A stretch of 64,000 nucleotides of DNA, taken from JBPOFY01 sp051252415. GTDB taxonomy: Bacteria; Verrucomicrobiota; Verrucomicrobiia; Opitutales; Coraliomargaritaceae. Location of the stretch: the NCBI GenBank assembly GCA_051252415.1, contig JBPOGA010000017.1, forward strand, positions 9,009 to 73,008, in the 5' to 3' direction. The position numbers and the translations under genes are program-made. The notes under the pieces are model-generated. The model ran no database searches and was not told the DNA's origin. It saw only the letters and a list, made by a program, of their open reading frames with translations. Below are positions 37,520 through 47,200 of the stretch, piece after piece. The first letter of the stretch is position 1. The number at the start of each line of letters is the position of its first letter.

Positions 37520-40375
37520 TCAATCAGTAACTTGAAAAAACACAGCCGGCTCACCACTAAGACTAGCTGGAACATCGAAGGTAGCGGGCGATGTGACATC
37601 CGTGGCAGCTGGGACCGGCAACACTCCATTTTTGAGGTCATCATCATCACCAGCGACAACGTTAAACGGACCTGGGAAATTGGCATTCCATTCGAGCGTG
37701 ACGGCATCACTGTTCAAGTCGTAGTCGATGCTTGAGACGGCCATTTCGGGGTTCAGCGGCGGGGGCAGACTGACACCTGGTTCAATCCATACATTACGGA
37801 AGCGCACGGCATTGTCGTGATCCTGCAACATAATCGGTCCGTCGGTGGGGCCTTCAGTAAATCCTGTCGCCGTGAAATTTGGAATTTCCACCGAGTCATG
37901 AATACGTGTGCCATTCCAGAACACTGTGACATAGGCATTCTCAGTCTTGCTGGCACCATCCCAACGCGGTGCGCGGAACCAGATATCGTAGGTCTGCCAT
38001 GCATCGGCTGGCCAAGCTTCATTAGAGTCCGCATTCCTCACACTGTAGATGGCGCCACAATCGTTCTCACCGTCGAGCGTTCGGTCAAATGTATCGAGAA
38101 TTTGTATCTCATAGCGCCCCTGTAGGAAGACTCCGCTATTACCGCGGTCCTGCTCACCAGTTGCGTTGGTTGAGTTAGGGCGAAACTCTAGGTGAAGGCG
38201 GAAATCGTTGTAACTGCCCGTGGTGACGATATCGCCGCTACCGACATCCACTTCCAAGGAGCCGTCATCAACAATCGGCCATGAGACCGCGGAGCCGTCG
38301 CTGCGTTTCTCCCATTGACTGGTATCGCTGCCATCAAAAAGTATAGTCTTATCAGAAGTCGCCTTGGAGGATTTGCCAGCAGCCCACTCGATGCCACCCA
38401 AAAGGTGCATACGGTATTGCGGCTCATCGAAGGTATCACTGCCGTGGCCCATCGCAGTATACCAACTACGACCACCATCGTATTCCTGATACCAAGTGAT
38501 CGGGTGCGAGCTGCCCATGGCACCACTCCCTGGACTATAGGTGGTTTCATCAATCGTTACTAGGACGGAGATGTTGGTATTTTCCGCAGGGTCACGGTCG
38601 AAATTATACCACTCATCCGTGCGTATCCATGTCGTCCCAAGAAACCCTGTAGATGGATGATTCAAATCACAGACACAGAGTTCGGCCTCTTGAATGCTGG
38701 GATGGTTCGCAAAGAAGGCACCTACCAGATTACCATACCATGACCAGTCACCTGTTCGGTGGGTGTCCGTCGCGGAATGAACACCGACATAGCCGCCTCC
38801 ACTTTGAATATAACGTTCAAAGGCCGCCTTCTGATCTGTATTTAATACGATACCTGTCGTATTGAGCCAGATCACACAGGCATATTGCTCGAGGTTTTCA
38901 TCTGTAAAAAGAGTGGCATCTTCAGTCGTATCTACTGTGAAGCCATTACTCGCGGCAATCTCCTGAATCGCGATGATTCCATCACTGATGCTGCCGTGTC
39001 GAAAACCTGCCGTCTTACTGAAAACGAGCACCTTGTATTCAGGTCCGCCTCCGGTTGTGAAGAGTGGTTTCACTTCGATATTGCGGTAAAATATTTCAGC
39101 ACCCTCGACCTGAAAAGCGATTCTGCCTTCATCTTGAACAATAGTGCCATCATACTTGAAGTTTGTGCCACGGTTATTGACCTTACTGTTCACGAGATGA
39201 ATACCTTCATCCTCGGTCACAATCACCTCGGCCACATTCCATTCGGTCAATGAATCATAAGCGGCACTATGCAGCACGCTGCCCCCTGTCCCAATCACTG
39301 GCACGCCACCCTCTTGATACATATTCGTCCCCGAAGCCACGGTGCTATCACCAATGGATGAGCCCAAGAAGTAGAAGTCACCTGTATCGTTCTCCTGTAC
39401 CTGACTTTCCACACTAGTCGGCCAAACGACGTCGTTCCCCACAAAGTGATAAAGCAATCCGCTATCACGTAAAGCTGTAGCACGAGGTGCATACTTTTTC
39501 GTGCCCCATTTGTATTCAAAACGTAGACGATAATTCCTGTAGTTCTCGTTGGTCGAAAAATAGCCGAATGGCTGATTACTACCATTCTCATCCAAGTCGA
39601 GTATGTGGATAAGCCCACCATTTACTTTGAGTATGTTGTTCGGGTCATTATTGACACCGAGGCCATTCAAATAGGAGTACCAATGGTCGAAATTAACGCC
39701 ATTGAAAATCGGGAAGTAGCCATCGGTTGAATATTCAGGCTCAGGCGGAGGAACAGGAATTGAAACACTGACATCCGTGAAGATAGCGGTGCTCAGATTG
39801 TTGCCGCTATGTGAAGTCACTGCAAGACCGACCACCACCGAATTACTCATGGAAATCGTCACGCTGCCGAGGGGATTCCATGAATTACCATCTGTGGAGT
39901 GGTATCCGGTAAAGTTATTGCCAATTCGATCCATACGGACCCAGACCGGAGCGCTACTACTCGTGCCATTGTTATTAGTGTTACTTCCAGTGCTAGTCCG
40001 TCTTTGAAATTGTACGCCATTCCCTGGAGTTAACACTGTCATTGCATGAGCCGAGTCTGCATTGACTGATTCTCGGATCATTACACCCGCTTTCGCCCAA
40101 TCATTCGTGTCTGTTTGACTAGTAACTTGTGCGATGACTGATATATCGCCAGTAACAGCCTGCCAGACGAAGTGAAACTCATCACTATTGCCCCAAATAT
40201 CGGAACCCGCTCCGTCAATGGTGAAGGTGCCTGCCGACTCGGATGCACTCCCAGCTAGCGCGGGTCCACCTACATCCTGAGATGTCCATGGAGAGGGAAC
40301 CTGCGCTGACGCAGGCAAGGACCCCATTATTAAGACCGATATAAGGCGAGAATATATTTTTAGCGAATGGAGCAT
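37520..40375 (-). CDS. Secreted DUF1080-ThuA-DUF1080 fusion protein
   Basis: I chose ATG 40375 rather than the TTG just before it. After the signal peptide (ending SAQ about residue 25) comes a DUF1349-like sandwich (26-205), a DUF1080 domain (220-437, with RDSGLLYHFVG), a ThuA-like domain (447-667, with VFSKTAGFRHGS, GGGYVGVHSATDTH and AMGHGSDTFDEP), and a second DUF1080 domain (676-870, with RGNSGVFLQGRYEIQILDTF). A short beta-rich tail follows. DUF1080 belongs to the GH16/concanavalin-like group with reported 3-keto-disaccharide hydrolase activity, and ThuA proteins are tied to trehalose or sugar modification. A single secreted polypeptide with both functions suggests stepwise processing of a 3-keto or related sugar; that is inference. 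Confidence 0.87.
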   Translation of the reverse strand: MLHSLKIYSRLISVLIMGSLPASAQVPSPWTSQDVGGPALAGSASESAGTFTIDGAGSDIWGNSDEFHFVWQAVTGDISVIAQVTSQTDTNDWAKAGVMIRESVNADSAHAMTVLTPGNGVQFQRRTSTGSNTNNNGTSSSAPVWVRMDRIGNNFTGYHSTDGNSWNPLGSVTISMSNSVVVGLAVTSHSGNNLSTAIFTDVSVSIPVPPPEPEYSTDGYFPIFNGVNFDHWYSYLNGLGVNNDPNNILKVNGGLIHILDLDENGSNQPFGYFSTNENYRNYRLRFEYKWGTKKYAPRATALRDSGLLYHFVGNDVVWPTSVESQVQENDTGDFYFLGSSIGDSTVASGTNMYQEGGVPVIGTGGSVLHSAAYDSLTEWNVAEVIVTEDEGIHLVNSKVNNRGTNFKYDGTIVQDEGRIAFQVEGAEIFYRNIEVKPLFTTGGGPEYKVLVFSKTAGFRHGSISDGIIAIQEIAASNGFTVDTTEDATLFTDENLEQYACVIWLNTTGIVLNTDQKAAFERYIQSGGGYVGVHSATDTHRTGDWSWYGNLVGAFFANHPSIQEAELCVCDLNHPSTGFLGTTWIRTDEWYNFDRDPAENTNISVLVTIDETTYSPGSGAMGSSHPITWYQEYDGGRSWYTAMGHGSDTFDEPQYRMHLLGGIEWAAGKSSKATSDKTILFDGSDTSQWEKRSDGSAVSWPIVDDGSLEVDVGSGDIVTTGSYNDFRLHLEFRPNSTNATGEQDRGNSGVFLQGRYEIQILDTFDRTLDGENDCGAIYSVRNADSNEAWPADAWQTYDIWFRAPRWDGASKTENAYVTVFWNGTRIHDSVEIPNFTATGFTEGPTDGPIMLQDHDNAVRFRNVWIEPGVSLPPPLNPEMAVSSIDYDLNSDAVTLEWNANFPGPFNVVAGDDDDLKNGVLPVPAATDVTSPATFDVPASLSGEPAVFFQVTD

Positions 40376-40505
40376 CAACGAAAGATGGATAAGGTTTTAA
40401 ACGAAAGAGACACCGACTTCAGACGATTACTTATCGCAAATCGCTCCCATAAATCCAATGTTATTCGCAATAAAGCGGATAAAACTGACTCCAACGACTT
40501 CTCAC

Positions 40506-42896
40506 CTACATAGAAATCGTCAACTGATCCCCTTTTAATACGAGCGTCCGAGACCAGCCATCACCACTAATACGCCAGGTGTCATCGCCGAGTGCTTCAA
40601 CAGTTTTCAGCTTTGAACCATCTTCCTGTATGAACGGCTCATAAACGGCAACAAAGGGTCGATTCCAAGCTTCGCCGTTTTGACGAACTACAAGTGTCGG
40701 TGTCAGGCGATCCCAATACTGCTCTGGATAATTATGGCGCGCACCGCGATTGGCAGGTGCATCCACGGTAAAGACTTGTCGACCGTCTTCACCAAGCATC
40801 CAGACATCCATGGCTACGTTTTGCCCGACGATTTCGAGCGGGAAACGTGTGCGAACCATCTCACTGGTTTGTGCTGAAACTTCATTCGAGAAATAATCGT
40901 ATGCCTTCATGTTCCCCTCTTTAGTCGTCAGAAGTTTGCTAGGGTTGAGTTTCAAATCAGCCACTTGAACTTCGTCGGCCATGCCATGATAAAACCAGTC
41001 ATGGTATTCATCCGAACTCTTTGACTTAAGCTTCGAGCGGAAAACGTCGAAATAAAATGCAGTGGTATCATCAATACGAATGAGCGCCAGAGTTCTCTGC
41101 TGCAGTGCTGCAGGCTTTTTATATTCAAAGGTGGAAGTTAAATAAGTCATTCCATCAGCCGCCATGGGCTCACCAAACGCTGGCTCAACTTTCGCGATTC
41201 CGAGCTGAACCTGCCCCTTTCCATTATTCGAATAACTGGAAACTCCATTAACGACTACAGTATTATGTGCAGGCGCTTTTTTGTAGTAATCATTGTGATC
41301 AGGCTGCCAATAGCTCGACCCACGGCCCGAATCAAAGCCGAGAATATGCCCGGTGCCATAGAGCTCGATCGCCAATCCATTGGAGTGCATATGCCCACCG
41401 TTGGTGCCGAAGACTGCAGCGCCGAGGGCGTAACGCGGATCATCGGTAGACGGCATATTACGTAACATCACGATATCAATCGGTTTCGCATAATAGGTCG
41501 GCGTCAGTTGTAAGCCTTCGCCTTCAGTTTTTGGTAATTCCGCAACATATCCAGTCAGCGCGAGCAATACATCATCTTCACCACGCACATAGTGGCCAGA
41601 TGCGACCTCCTTATGCAGTGCGATCGACAAAGTAGCCGCCAACTCGTCATTGCCACTTTCCACAGCATGCACGAGCAAGAGTTCAGCTGCACGAGAATCT
41701 AAACGTGTATAACTTGTATCACCCACACCGGTCGACGCACCATTCGGATACAACTGCTTCAACTGATTGATCACAGCTCTTGTAAGTACCGGATGATTGA
41801 TGGCTTTTTGCCCACTCGGTGTCACCGAAAGCATAGAAGCGAGTTGCACAATATTTGCAGTCGTATCGAAAGCATATCCCGCCGCCTCAGGCCAAACAGC
41901 GGTCTCTTTATCATAGCCGTTCTCAATAACTGGAATAATCCCCCACTGCTGCGGCAAATCTGCATGCAAAACAATGTCGATGTAGTATTCGCGACCCTTT
42001 TTATCCTCATAGGCGTCATTGCTCTGTAGAGACAAACCACCATAGGCAATCTCGCGAGCCTGATGCAGGTTCCAGTTTCCCGTGCGGCCACCACCAGCAA
42101 TGATGCGATCAATTACCGTTTTGATTCCAGACTCAATGACTGCCGGTTGCATCTCAGGATTTTCGACAATGTAATCATGCAAAAAGTCATAAGCGACTGC
42201 GATCTCGTTGATCAAACTATCATGAATGACTTCGTAACTAAATGTGCCAATGATACGGTGTGGCCCGTCTGAACCGTCTAAAATAGCCGGTGGCTTCACA
42301 TAGGACAGCCCGTGCATAAATTGCCACAGCACAGGTGCTGCGAATTCAGCATACTTTTCGTCTCCAGTGACCCAATAGACAAATGCCGCCTCGGCGACTA
42401 GCCGCATGATCTCTTTGTTGATGCGCTCAATCACGTGACCAGTAATCGACGGATCCACCCACTCTTCTTGATCCGTTGTCGTATTGATCAACATGATCTG
42501 GCCATCTTTGTCATTAAAGGGGCGAAGCTCATCCAAAGGTTGACGCTTATAGTCCGTTTTCCAATCGCGGGCACCAGCGAAACGTGGCGTCGGCACAGGC
42601 GCTCGGCCCCGGCCTCCGATCGTGCGCGAGCCCTTCGTCACTGCTTGCACGTAATTGGTATCCCAATTCATTGCCAGACGGGATGACAGCCAATCCGGCT
42701 CAGCCTCAGTCTTGGCAACGTATTTGTCGACACGCTCTTGCATGGTATCGAAAGCGCTCTTCGCCCAATCGACTGACTGAACTTTCGTCTGCACCGCTTC
42801 ATGCTGTTCTGCACTCACCAACACCTGCGGGCGTTCGGCATAACTAATTACCTGAAAAAAGCAGGTTGCGGCTAAAATAAGTTTCTTTGAATTCAT
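40506..42896 (-). CDS. Heparinase II/III-like polysaccharide lyase
   Basis: The 796-residue protein has a short signal peptide (MNSKKLILAATCFFQVISYA) and the layout of an alpha/alpha toroid plus sandwich lyase. The helical part includes WNLHQAREIAYGG (275-287) and EAAGYAFDT (337-345). The sandwich half carries the family's conserved GGHMHSNG (500-507) with His502 and His504, then GFDSGRGSSYWQPDH. This matches the heparinase II/III C-terminal domain found in ulvan, alginate and other uronate lyases (for example PL12, PL17 and PL40 groups). The exact family cannot be decided here. It cleaves uronic-acid-containing polymers by beta-elimination if active, probably in the periplasm. It lies directly upstream of the DUF1080/ThuA gene on the same strand. 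Confidence 0.85.
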   Translation of the reverse strand: MNSKKLILAATCFFQVISYAERPQVLVSAEQHEAVQTKVQSVDWAKSAFDTMQERVDKYVAKTEAEPDWLSSRLAMNWDTNYVQAVTKGSRTIGGRGRAPVPTPRFAGARDWKTDYKRQPLDELRPFNDKDGQIMLINTTTDQEEWVDPSITGHVIERINKEIMRLVAEAAFVYWVTGDEKYAEFAAPVLWQFMHGLSYVKPPAILDGSDGPHRIIGTFSYEVIHDSLINEIAVAYDFLHDYIVENPEMQPAVIESGIKTVIDRIIAGGGRTGNWNLHQAREIAYGGLSLQSNDAYEDKKGREYYIDIVLHADLPQQWGIIPVIENGYDKETAVWPEAAGYAFDTTANIVQLASMLSVTPSGQKAINHPVLTRAVINQLKQLYPNGASTGVGDTSYTRLDSRAAELLLVHAVESGNDELAATLSIALHKEVASGHYVRGEDDVLLALTGYVAELPKTEGEGLQLTPTYYAKPIDIVMLRNMPSTDDPRYALGAAVFGTNGGHMHSNGLAIELYGTGHILGFDSGRGSSYWQPDHNDYYKKAPAHNTVVVNGVSSYSNNGKGQVQLGIAKVEPAFGEPMAADGMTYLTSTFEYKKPAALQQRTLALIRIDDTTAFYFDVFRSKLKSKSSDEYHDWFYHGMADEVQVADLKLNPSKLLTTKEGNMKAYDYFSNEVSAQTSEMVRTRFPLEIVGQNVAMDVWMLGEDGRQVFTVDAPANRGARHNYPEQYWDRLTPTLVVRQNGEAWNRPFVAVYEPFIQEDGSKLKTVEALGDDTWRISGDGWSRTLVLKGDQLTISM

Positions 42897-43013
42897 AATT
42901 CTAATGGTAGAGAGTAAAATTGATCGTTCTTAATCTCATAATCGACCTGTAATCGTCTAACTTGTTTCCGGTCGACTATGGCAAAGTCCCCTCACAGTGC
43001 ACGACTTAAGGCC

Positions 43014-44063
43014 TTAGCGTGCCTTCCTCCTAATGTTCAAAATAAATAAACAAAAGGCACCCAACATAAACGAACAGCTCAACGGTTCCGGAATAGAGAC
43101 ATAATCACCATAAGTCGCGAGCAAGCGGCCATTTGGCCCAGAGTTATCGACATTAAACGACCAATCGCCATTAGCGATTGTCGCAGCAGAGAGCACTAAG
43201 CCTTCGTCATCAATTTTAGCATTCTCAATTTCCAGAAGTGTCCATGTCCCAGTAAGCGGCTCTGTCTCGTAAAAACCTAGATCTAGTTCTGCTCCTTCCA
43301 GGAATCTCGCAAATTGCGCCTGTGAATCTCCGCTGGTAATTTGAATCGGTGTCACACCATAAGGGCCGATACCGATACTTAATGTGCCTCTCTGATACCA
43401 AAATCCATGATCAGAGGCTTTATGATCACCAATAGCGATACGTGAGATACGTGAACCAAGGACCTTGAAACTCGCGTTTGAATCGATCTCAACACCTCCG
43501 CGGGTGACCAATGAGCCCCCCGAAATATTAAACTCAGCGACCGCTCCTCTGGAACCTAAAGAAATCGAAGCACCATCAGGTGCCCCGATCAAAGTTCTAC
43601 CACCACGATAGACCGTCAACGAGCCTCCTGAGAGATTATATATACCAGATGCCTTCCTATCGCCAAGTCGCAGGAGGTGACCTATTTCCATCGTCCCACC
43701 AGACTGATTGAACGTCGAAGTCCCCGTCCCTAAGGTGCCTATTGAGGTGCGAACAATAGCACCCGAACGACTATGATCGAACTCACCACCGGTCATATTC
43801 AGAGTCGAGCCATTATCCAGACTCAATAAATCTATTACCTGCTTTCCAGTTCTGCGATCAAATGTAACGGTGCCCCCGTCAGCAATCTCCAAAGCCATCG
43901 TTTTTTCACCAGTCGAGAACGGCAGGACATCTGTAGACCAATTTTCCGCGGTCTCGTATTTTGTATTATTACCACCACTATCCCAAGAAAAGTTCTGAGC
44001 AGAGCTATTCAGGCAAGTGAGGATAAAAAGCGTGGAGATAGTCGCATGTAGTCTAAAAGGCAT
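43014..44063 (-). CDS. PEP-CTERM beta-strand repeat protein, tandem paralogue 1
   Basis: The 349-residue protein starts with a signal peptide (MPFRLHATISTLFILTCL). It has repeated short strands ending in Gly-rich turns (GSTLNMTGGEFDHS, IYNLSGGSLTVYRGG, FNISGGSLVTRGG), as in small autotransporter-strand or pectin-binding-like helices. The tail SIPEPLSCSFMLGAFCLFI then LNIRRKAR is a slightly degenerate PEP-CTERM signal. It is most similar to the adjacent gene at 44097, with the same length of 349 residues, so the pair is a tandem duplication with 33 bp between them. It is probably displayed or released outside the cell; no enzyme motif is visible. Confidence 0.85.
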   Translation of the reverse strand: MPFRLHATISTLFILTCLNSSAQNFSWDSGGNNTKYETAENWSTDVLPFSTGEKTMALEIADGGTVTFDRRTGKQVIDLLSLDNGSTLNMTGGEFDHSRSGAIVRTSIGTLGTGTSTFNQSGGTMEIGHLLRLGDRKASGIYNLSGGSLTVYRGGRTLIGAPDGASISLGSRGAVAEFNISGGSLVTRGGVEIDSNASFKVLGSRISRIAIGDHKASDHGFWYQRGTLSIGIGPYGVTPIQITSGDSQAQFARFLEGAELDLGFYETEPLTGTWTLLEIENAKIDDEGLVLSAATIANGDWSFNVDNSGPNGRLLATYGDYVSIPEPLSCSFMLGAFCLFILNIRRKAR

Positions 44064-44096
44064 AGTTAATTTGATTATCGAGGTTCACAGTTCACC

Positions 44097-45146
44097 TTAA
44101 CGACGCCGACGAGCTAATGCAATCAGACTAAGGCTGCCCAAAATCATAGAAAAAGACATCGATTCAGGGATGGATGCATAGCCGCCATAAGTCGCTGTCA
44201 GACGGCCATTTGAACCTGAGTTATCGACATTAAACGACCAATCTCCATCAGCTATTGTCGCAGCAGAGAGCACCAAGCCTTCGTCATTAATATTAGCATT
44301 CTCGAGCTCCAGTAGTGTCCAAGTCCCATGAACAGGCTTAGTTTGGTAAAAACCTAGATCTAGTTCAGCTCCTTCCAGAAATTTAGCAAATTGCGCTTGT
44401 GAGTCTCCAGCGGCGACCTTAATCGGGGTCACTCCTTGGGATCCAATGCCAAAACTTAATGTGCCTCTTTGATACCAAAATCCATGGTCAGCGGCTTTGT
44501 GATCACCAAGCGCGATGTTTGAGGCATCTGAACCCATAACCTTGAAACTCGCGTTTGAATCCATTTCAACACCTCCACGAGTGACCAACGAGCCCCCTGA
44601 TATATTAAACGAAGCGACCGCTCCTCCACCACCTAAAGAGATCGAAGCACCATCCGGTGCGCCGATCAAACTACGACCACCACGATAGATAGTCAATGAA
44701 CCTCCAGAGAGGTTGTATATACCAGACGTCTTCTTCTGACCAAGCCGCAACATGTGGCCGATCGACATACTGCCTCCGGACTGATTGACCGTCGCAGTCC
44801 CCCCACCTGCGATACCAACGGAGGTGCGAGTATGGCTACCCGGACGGCTATGATCGAACTCGCCACCTGTCATATTCAGAGTCGAGCCGCTATTCAGGTT
44901 AAACAAGTCGATAACCTGCCTTCCAGTTTTACGGTCAAACGTAACCGTGCCCCCGTCAGCAACCTCCACAAACATCGTTTTTTCACCAGTCGAAAACGGC
45001 ACGGCATCTGTTGTCCAATTTTCAGCGGTTTCGTATTTCGTATTACTGCCACCACTATCCCAAAAAAAGTCTTGAGCAGACGCACTGACTCCGGCGAGGA
45101 AGAAAGCAGTCGTGAATAATACAGTATTGGGGGGAAAAGTATTCAT
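44097..45146 (-). CDS. PEP-CTERM beta-strand repeat protein, tandem paralogue 2
   Basis: ATG 45146 is chosen because it opens MNTFPPNTVLFTTAFFLAG as a signal peptide; the longer frame adds a basic leader. Body and length match the neighbour at 43014 nearly throughout: the same FWDSGG.NTKYETAENW start, the same GGEFDHSR repeat and the same DHGFWYQRGTLS block. The tail SIPESMSFSMILGSLSLIA then LARRRR is a PEP-CTERM-like signal with Ser where the motif usually has Pro. An exosortase elsewhere would process it. The close pair suggests surface proteins that vary by duplication. Function is not known. Confidence 0.85.
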   Translation of the reverse strand: MNTFPPNTVLFTTAFFLAGVSASAQDFFWDSGGSNTKYETAENWTTDAVPFSTGEKTMFVEVADGGTVTFDRKTGRQVIDLFNLNSGSTLNMTGGEFDHSRPGSHTRTSVGIAGGGTATVNQSGGSMSIGHMLRLGQKKTSGIYNLSGGSLTIYRGGRSLIGAPDGASISLGGGGAVASFNISGGSLVTRGGVEMDSNASFKVMGSDASNIALGDHKAADHGFWYQRGTLSFGIGSQGVTPIKVAAGDSQAQFAKFLEGAELDLGFYQTKPVHGTWTLLELENANINDEGLVLSAATIADGDWSFNVDNSGSNGRLTATYGGYASIPESMSFSMILGSLSLIALARRRR

Positions 45147-45377
45147 TCTATGTTTGGTAAAATAACGAACCAAACCACGATAGTAAGGTCAATATGAAAG
45201 GGGTAGTTTGCACCGTTTTTACGAATAACGCCTAGCGCAGTCAGTTCGGTTTAAAAGCACCTCACCGCACAGGCGGGCTGTCTGGGCTTGCCCAAGAGAG
45301 TGGTTCCTTAAAACATGTATTATTTACCACTCTAAAAATGCGATCACGCATCCTTGATCAAAAGTCCCCTCCCAGTC

Positions 45378-46250
45378 ATGAAAAAACAAAAGTTAAACTT
45401 CTCCATAGCTAAAGCCACTGTGCTCGCCCTGGCCAGCGCTTGCGCTACACATCTCTACGCTGGCTCGAATAATTCCGAGTGGACAGACTTACTCGATGCC
45501 GAGCTTTCGCACTGGGAGACTTGGACCGCGGTCCCACACGAGTCTATCAAAGAGTTTCCCGAAGGCTATACGCTCGGAGACAACCCCAAGAAGGCACCTG
45601 CGATCGGTTTGAGTGATCCATATAATATCTATACAACCGAACAGAACGCTGAAGGCGACTTGATACTTAAAGTTTCTGGAAAAGTCTATGGCGGACTGAC
45701 CTCGAAGGCCACCTATTCAAAATACCACCTGAGCCTACAAGTTAAATGGGGCGAAAAAAAGTGGCCACCCCGTGAAAATAAAAAGCGCGACAGCGGCATA
45801 CTCTATCACTGCACCGGTCCGCATGGAGCATTGTGGAAGATATGGAAACGGAGTAGTGAATTACAAATCATGGAAGGCGATTTTGGTGACCTGTTTCTAT
45901 TAGGTGGCCCGACCGCTATGGTCACGATGGGGGAAGATCTCGTATGGAATCCAGCCCTCGAAGCTGTCGAGCGTAAAGGTGACGTCGCACGAGGTATCAG
46001 ATCTGTGGATACCGAGAGCCCTCACGGCGAATGGACTCAAATCGATTTATATGTCCTCGGAGATTCTGCAATTCACGTAATCAACGGAACTGTAGTGATG
46101 GCTATTTCTGACATGAAAATCAAAGGCGAACCTCTCATCGCTGGCGAACTTCAGATCCAATCCGAAGGCGCAGAATGTTACTATAAAGACATCCGCATAC
46201 GACCAATTGATGCCTTCCCCGAATCGATTGCGAAACAATGCAACAAATAG
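45378..46250 (+). CDS. Secreted DUF1080 (GH16/3-keto-disaccharide hydrolase-like) protein
   Basis: ATG 45378 gives MKKQKLNFSIAKATVLALA, a signal peptide, and follows an alternative TTG at 45354. The 290-residue protein is a single DUF1080 domain: YSKYHLSLQVKWGEKKW, KRDSGILYHCTGPHG, a SELQIMEGDFGD block and GELQIQSEGAECYYKDIRIR at the C-terminus. It resembles the first DUF1080 domain of the fusion protein at 37520 (RDSGLLYHFVG). Bacterial members bind or hydrolyse (keto)sugars; the substrate is not known. It lies before a PEP-CTERM gene by 181 bp, and may be part of the run of plus-strand genes reaching 51894. Confidence 0.85.
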   Translation: MKKQKLNFSIAKATVLALASACATHLYAGSNNSEWTDLLDAELSHWETWTAVPHESIKEFPEGYTLGDNPKKAPAIGLSDPYNIYTTEQNAEGDLILKVSGKVYGGLTSKATYSKYHLSLQVKWGEKKWPPRENKKRDSGILYHCTGPHGALWKIWKRSSELQIMEGDFGDLFLLGGPTAMVTMGEDLVWNPALEAVERKGDVARGIRSVDTESPHGEWTQIDLYVLGDSAIHVINGTVVMAISDMKIKGEPLIAGELQIQSEGAECYYKDIRIRPIDAFPESIAKQCNK

Positions 46251-46431
46251 AACTGACTCCATGATTAAAGCACTGGCGTGTAGGCAATAGTAAACGCGCC
46301 AGACCTTTACAAGGACACAGCCCACATTTCCTGAACCAGCACAGGTCATTTTAGAAAAAATATTATTGGCTGTCGACAGATGCTGTCGTTAAATTGCATC
46401 CTCCCCCCTCAAATTTCGCCCCCCACGAACA

Positions 46432-47127
46432 ATGAAGATAAGTATACTCGCAATCACAGTAATCACAGCCACCAGTGCCGTAAGTGCGGAAAACATCCTT
46501 TGGGATTTCGGTGGTAGAACGAATACAGAATCAGACATTAGCGATTTTGTTGCAGCAGGCGTCACAGAAGATTTAACAGGCTCTACAGTCACTAATATTA
46601 AAGGCGCTACAGAGATGAGCGATGGCACAGTAAGTGTTTCATTCAGCGAGACGATTAGTTGCGCTCACTATCCAAAGGTCTATGATGCCGAAGGATCGAG
46701 CCTGATGAACGATTACGCTTACCTCATAGGCCCTGATGATTATTCCCCAGTCAATGCTAGTTTCTCGATTTCCGGTCTGTCCTCGGTATTAGAGCCCAAC
46801 AAAGAATACGGCTTCTACATCTGGGGGAAAGGTGATAAAGTGCACCAATATTCCACTCTCACATTTGAAGGTGACACCCAGACGGTAAATGCGACACTCG
46901 ACGCCCGATATCACAGTGCGGACAACTTTTACGTTAAGTTCAAGTTCAGTACAGACGAAGTCATCGTCGACAGGCTGTCCATCGATTGGAAGAAGGCTCA
47001 AACCGACGACCAATATGCCGCTATTAACGGCCTCGCGATTGTTTATATCCCAGAGGCTAACATCAGCACACTACTGGTTGGAGCGCTCAGCTTAAGCCTC
47101 GCGATGGTTCGCCGTCGTCGTTCGTAG
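46432..47127 (+). CDS. PEP-CTERM sorting domain protein
   Basis: Signal peptide MKISILAITVITATSAVSA opens a 231-residue protein with a beta-rich body (NILWDFGG, ASFSISGLSSVLEPNKEYGF). The C-terminus IPEANISTLLVGALSLSLA followed by MVRRRRS is a clear PEP-CTERM tail. The sequence shows no catalytic motif. Such small proteins are numerous in Verrucomicrobiota and are thought to be sorted by exosortase into the envelope or extracellular matrix. It sits 73 bp before the beta-helix/PDZ gene. Confidence 0.88.
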   Translation: MKISILAITVITATSAVSAENILWDFGGRTNTESDISDFVAAGVTEDLTGSTVTNIKGATEMSDGTVSVSFSETISCAHYPKVYDAEGSSLMNDYAYLIGPDDYSPVNASFSISGLSSVLEPNKEYGFYIWGKGDKVHQYSTLTFEGDTQTVNATLDARYHSADNFYVKFKFSTDEVIVDRLSIDWKKAQTDDQYAAINGLAIVYIPEANISTLLVGALSLSLAMVRRRRS

Positions 47128-47200
47128 TTTCTGATAAATTGATCCGCTTCAAAGCCTAGAGCTTTGATTCAATTTCTACCCCGTCACATTTAAAACCACT

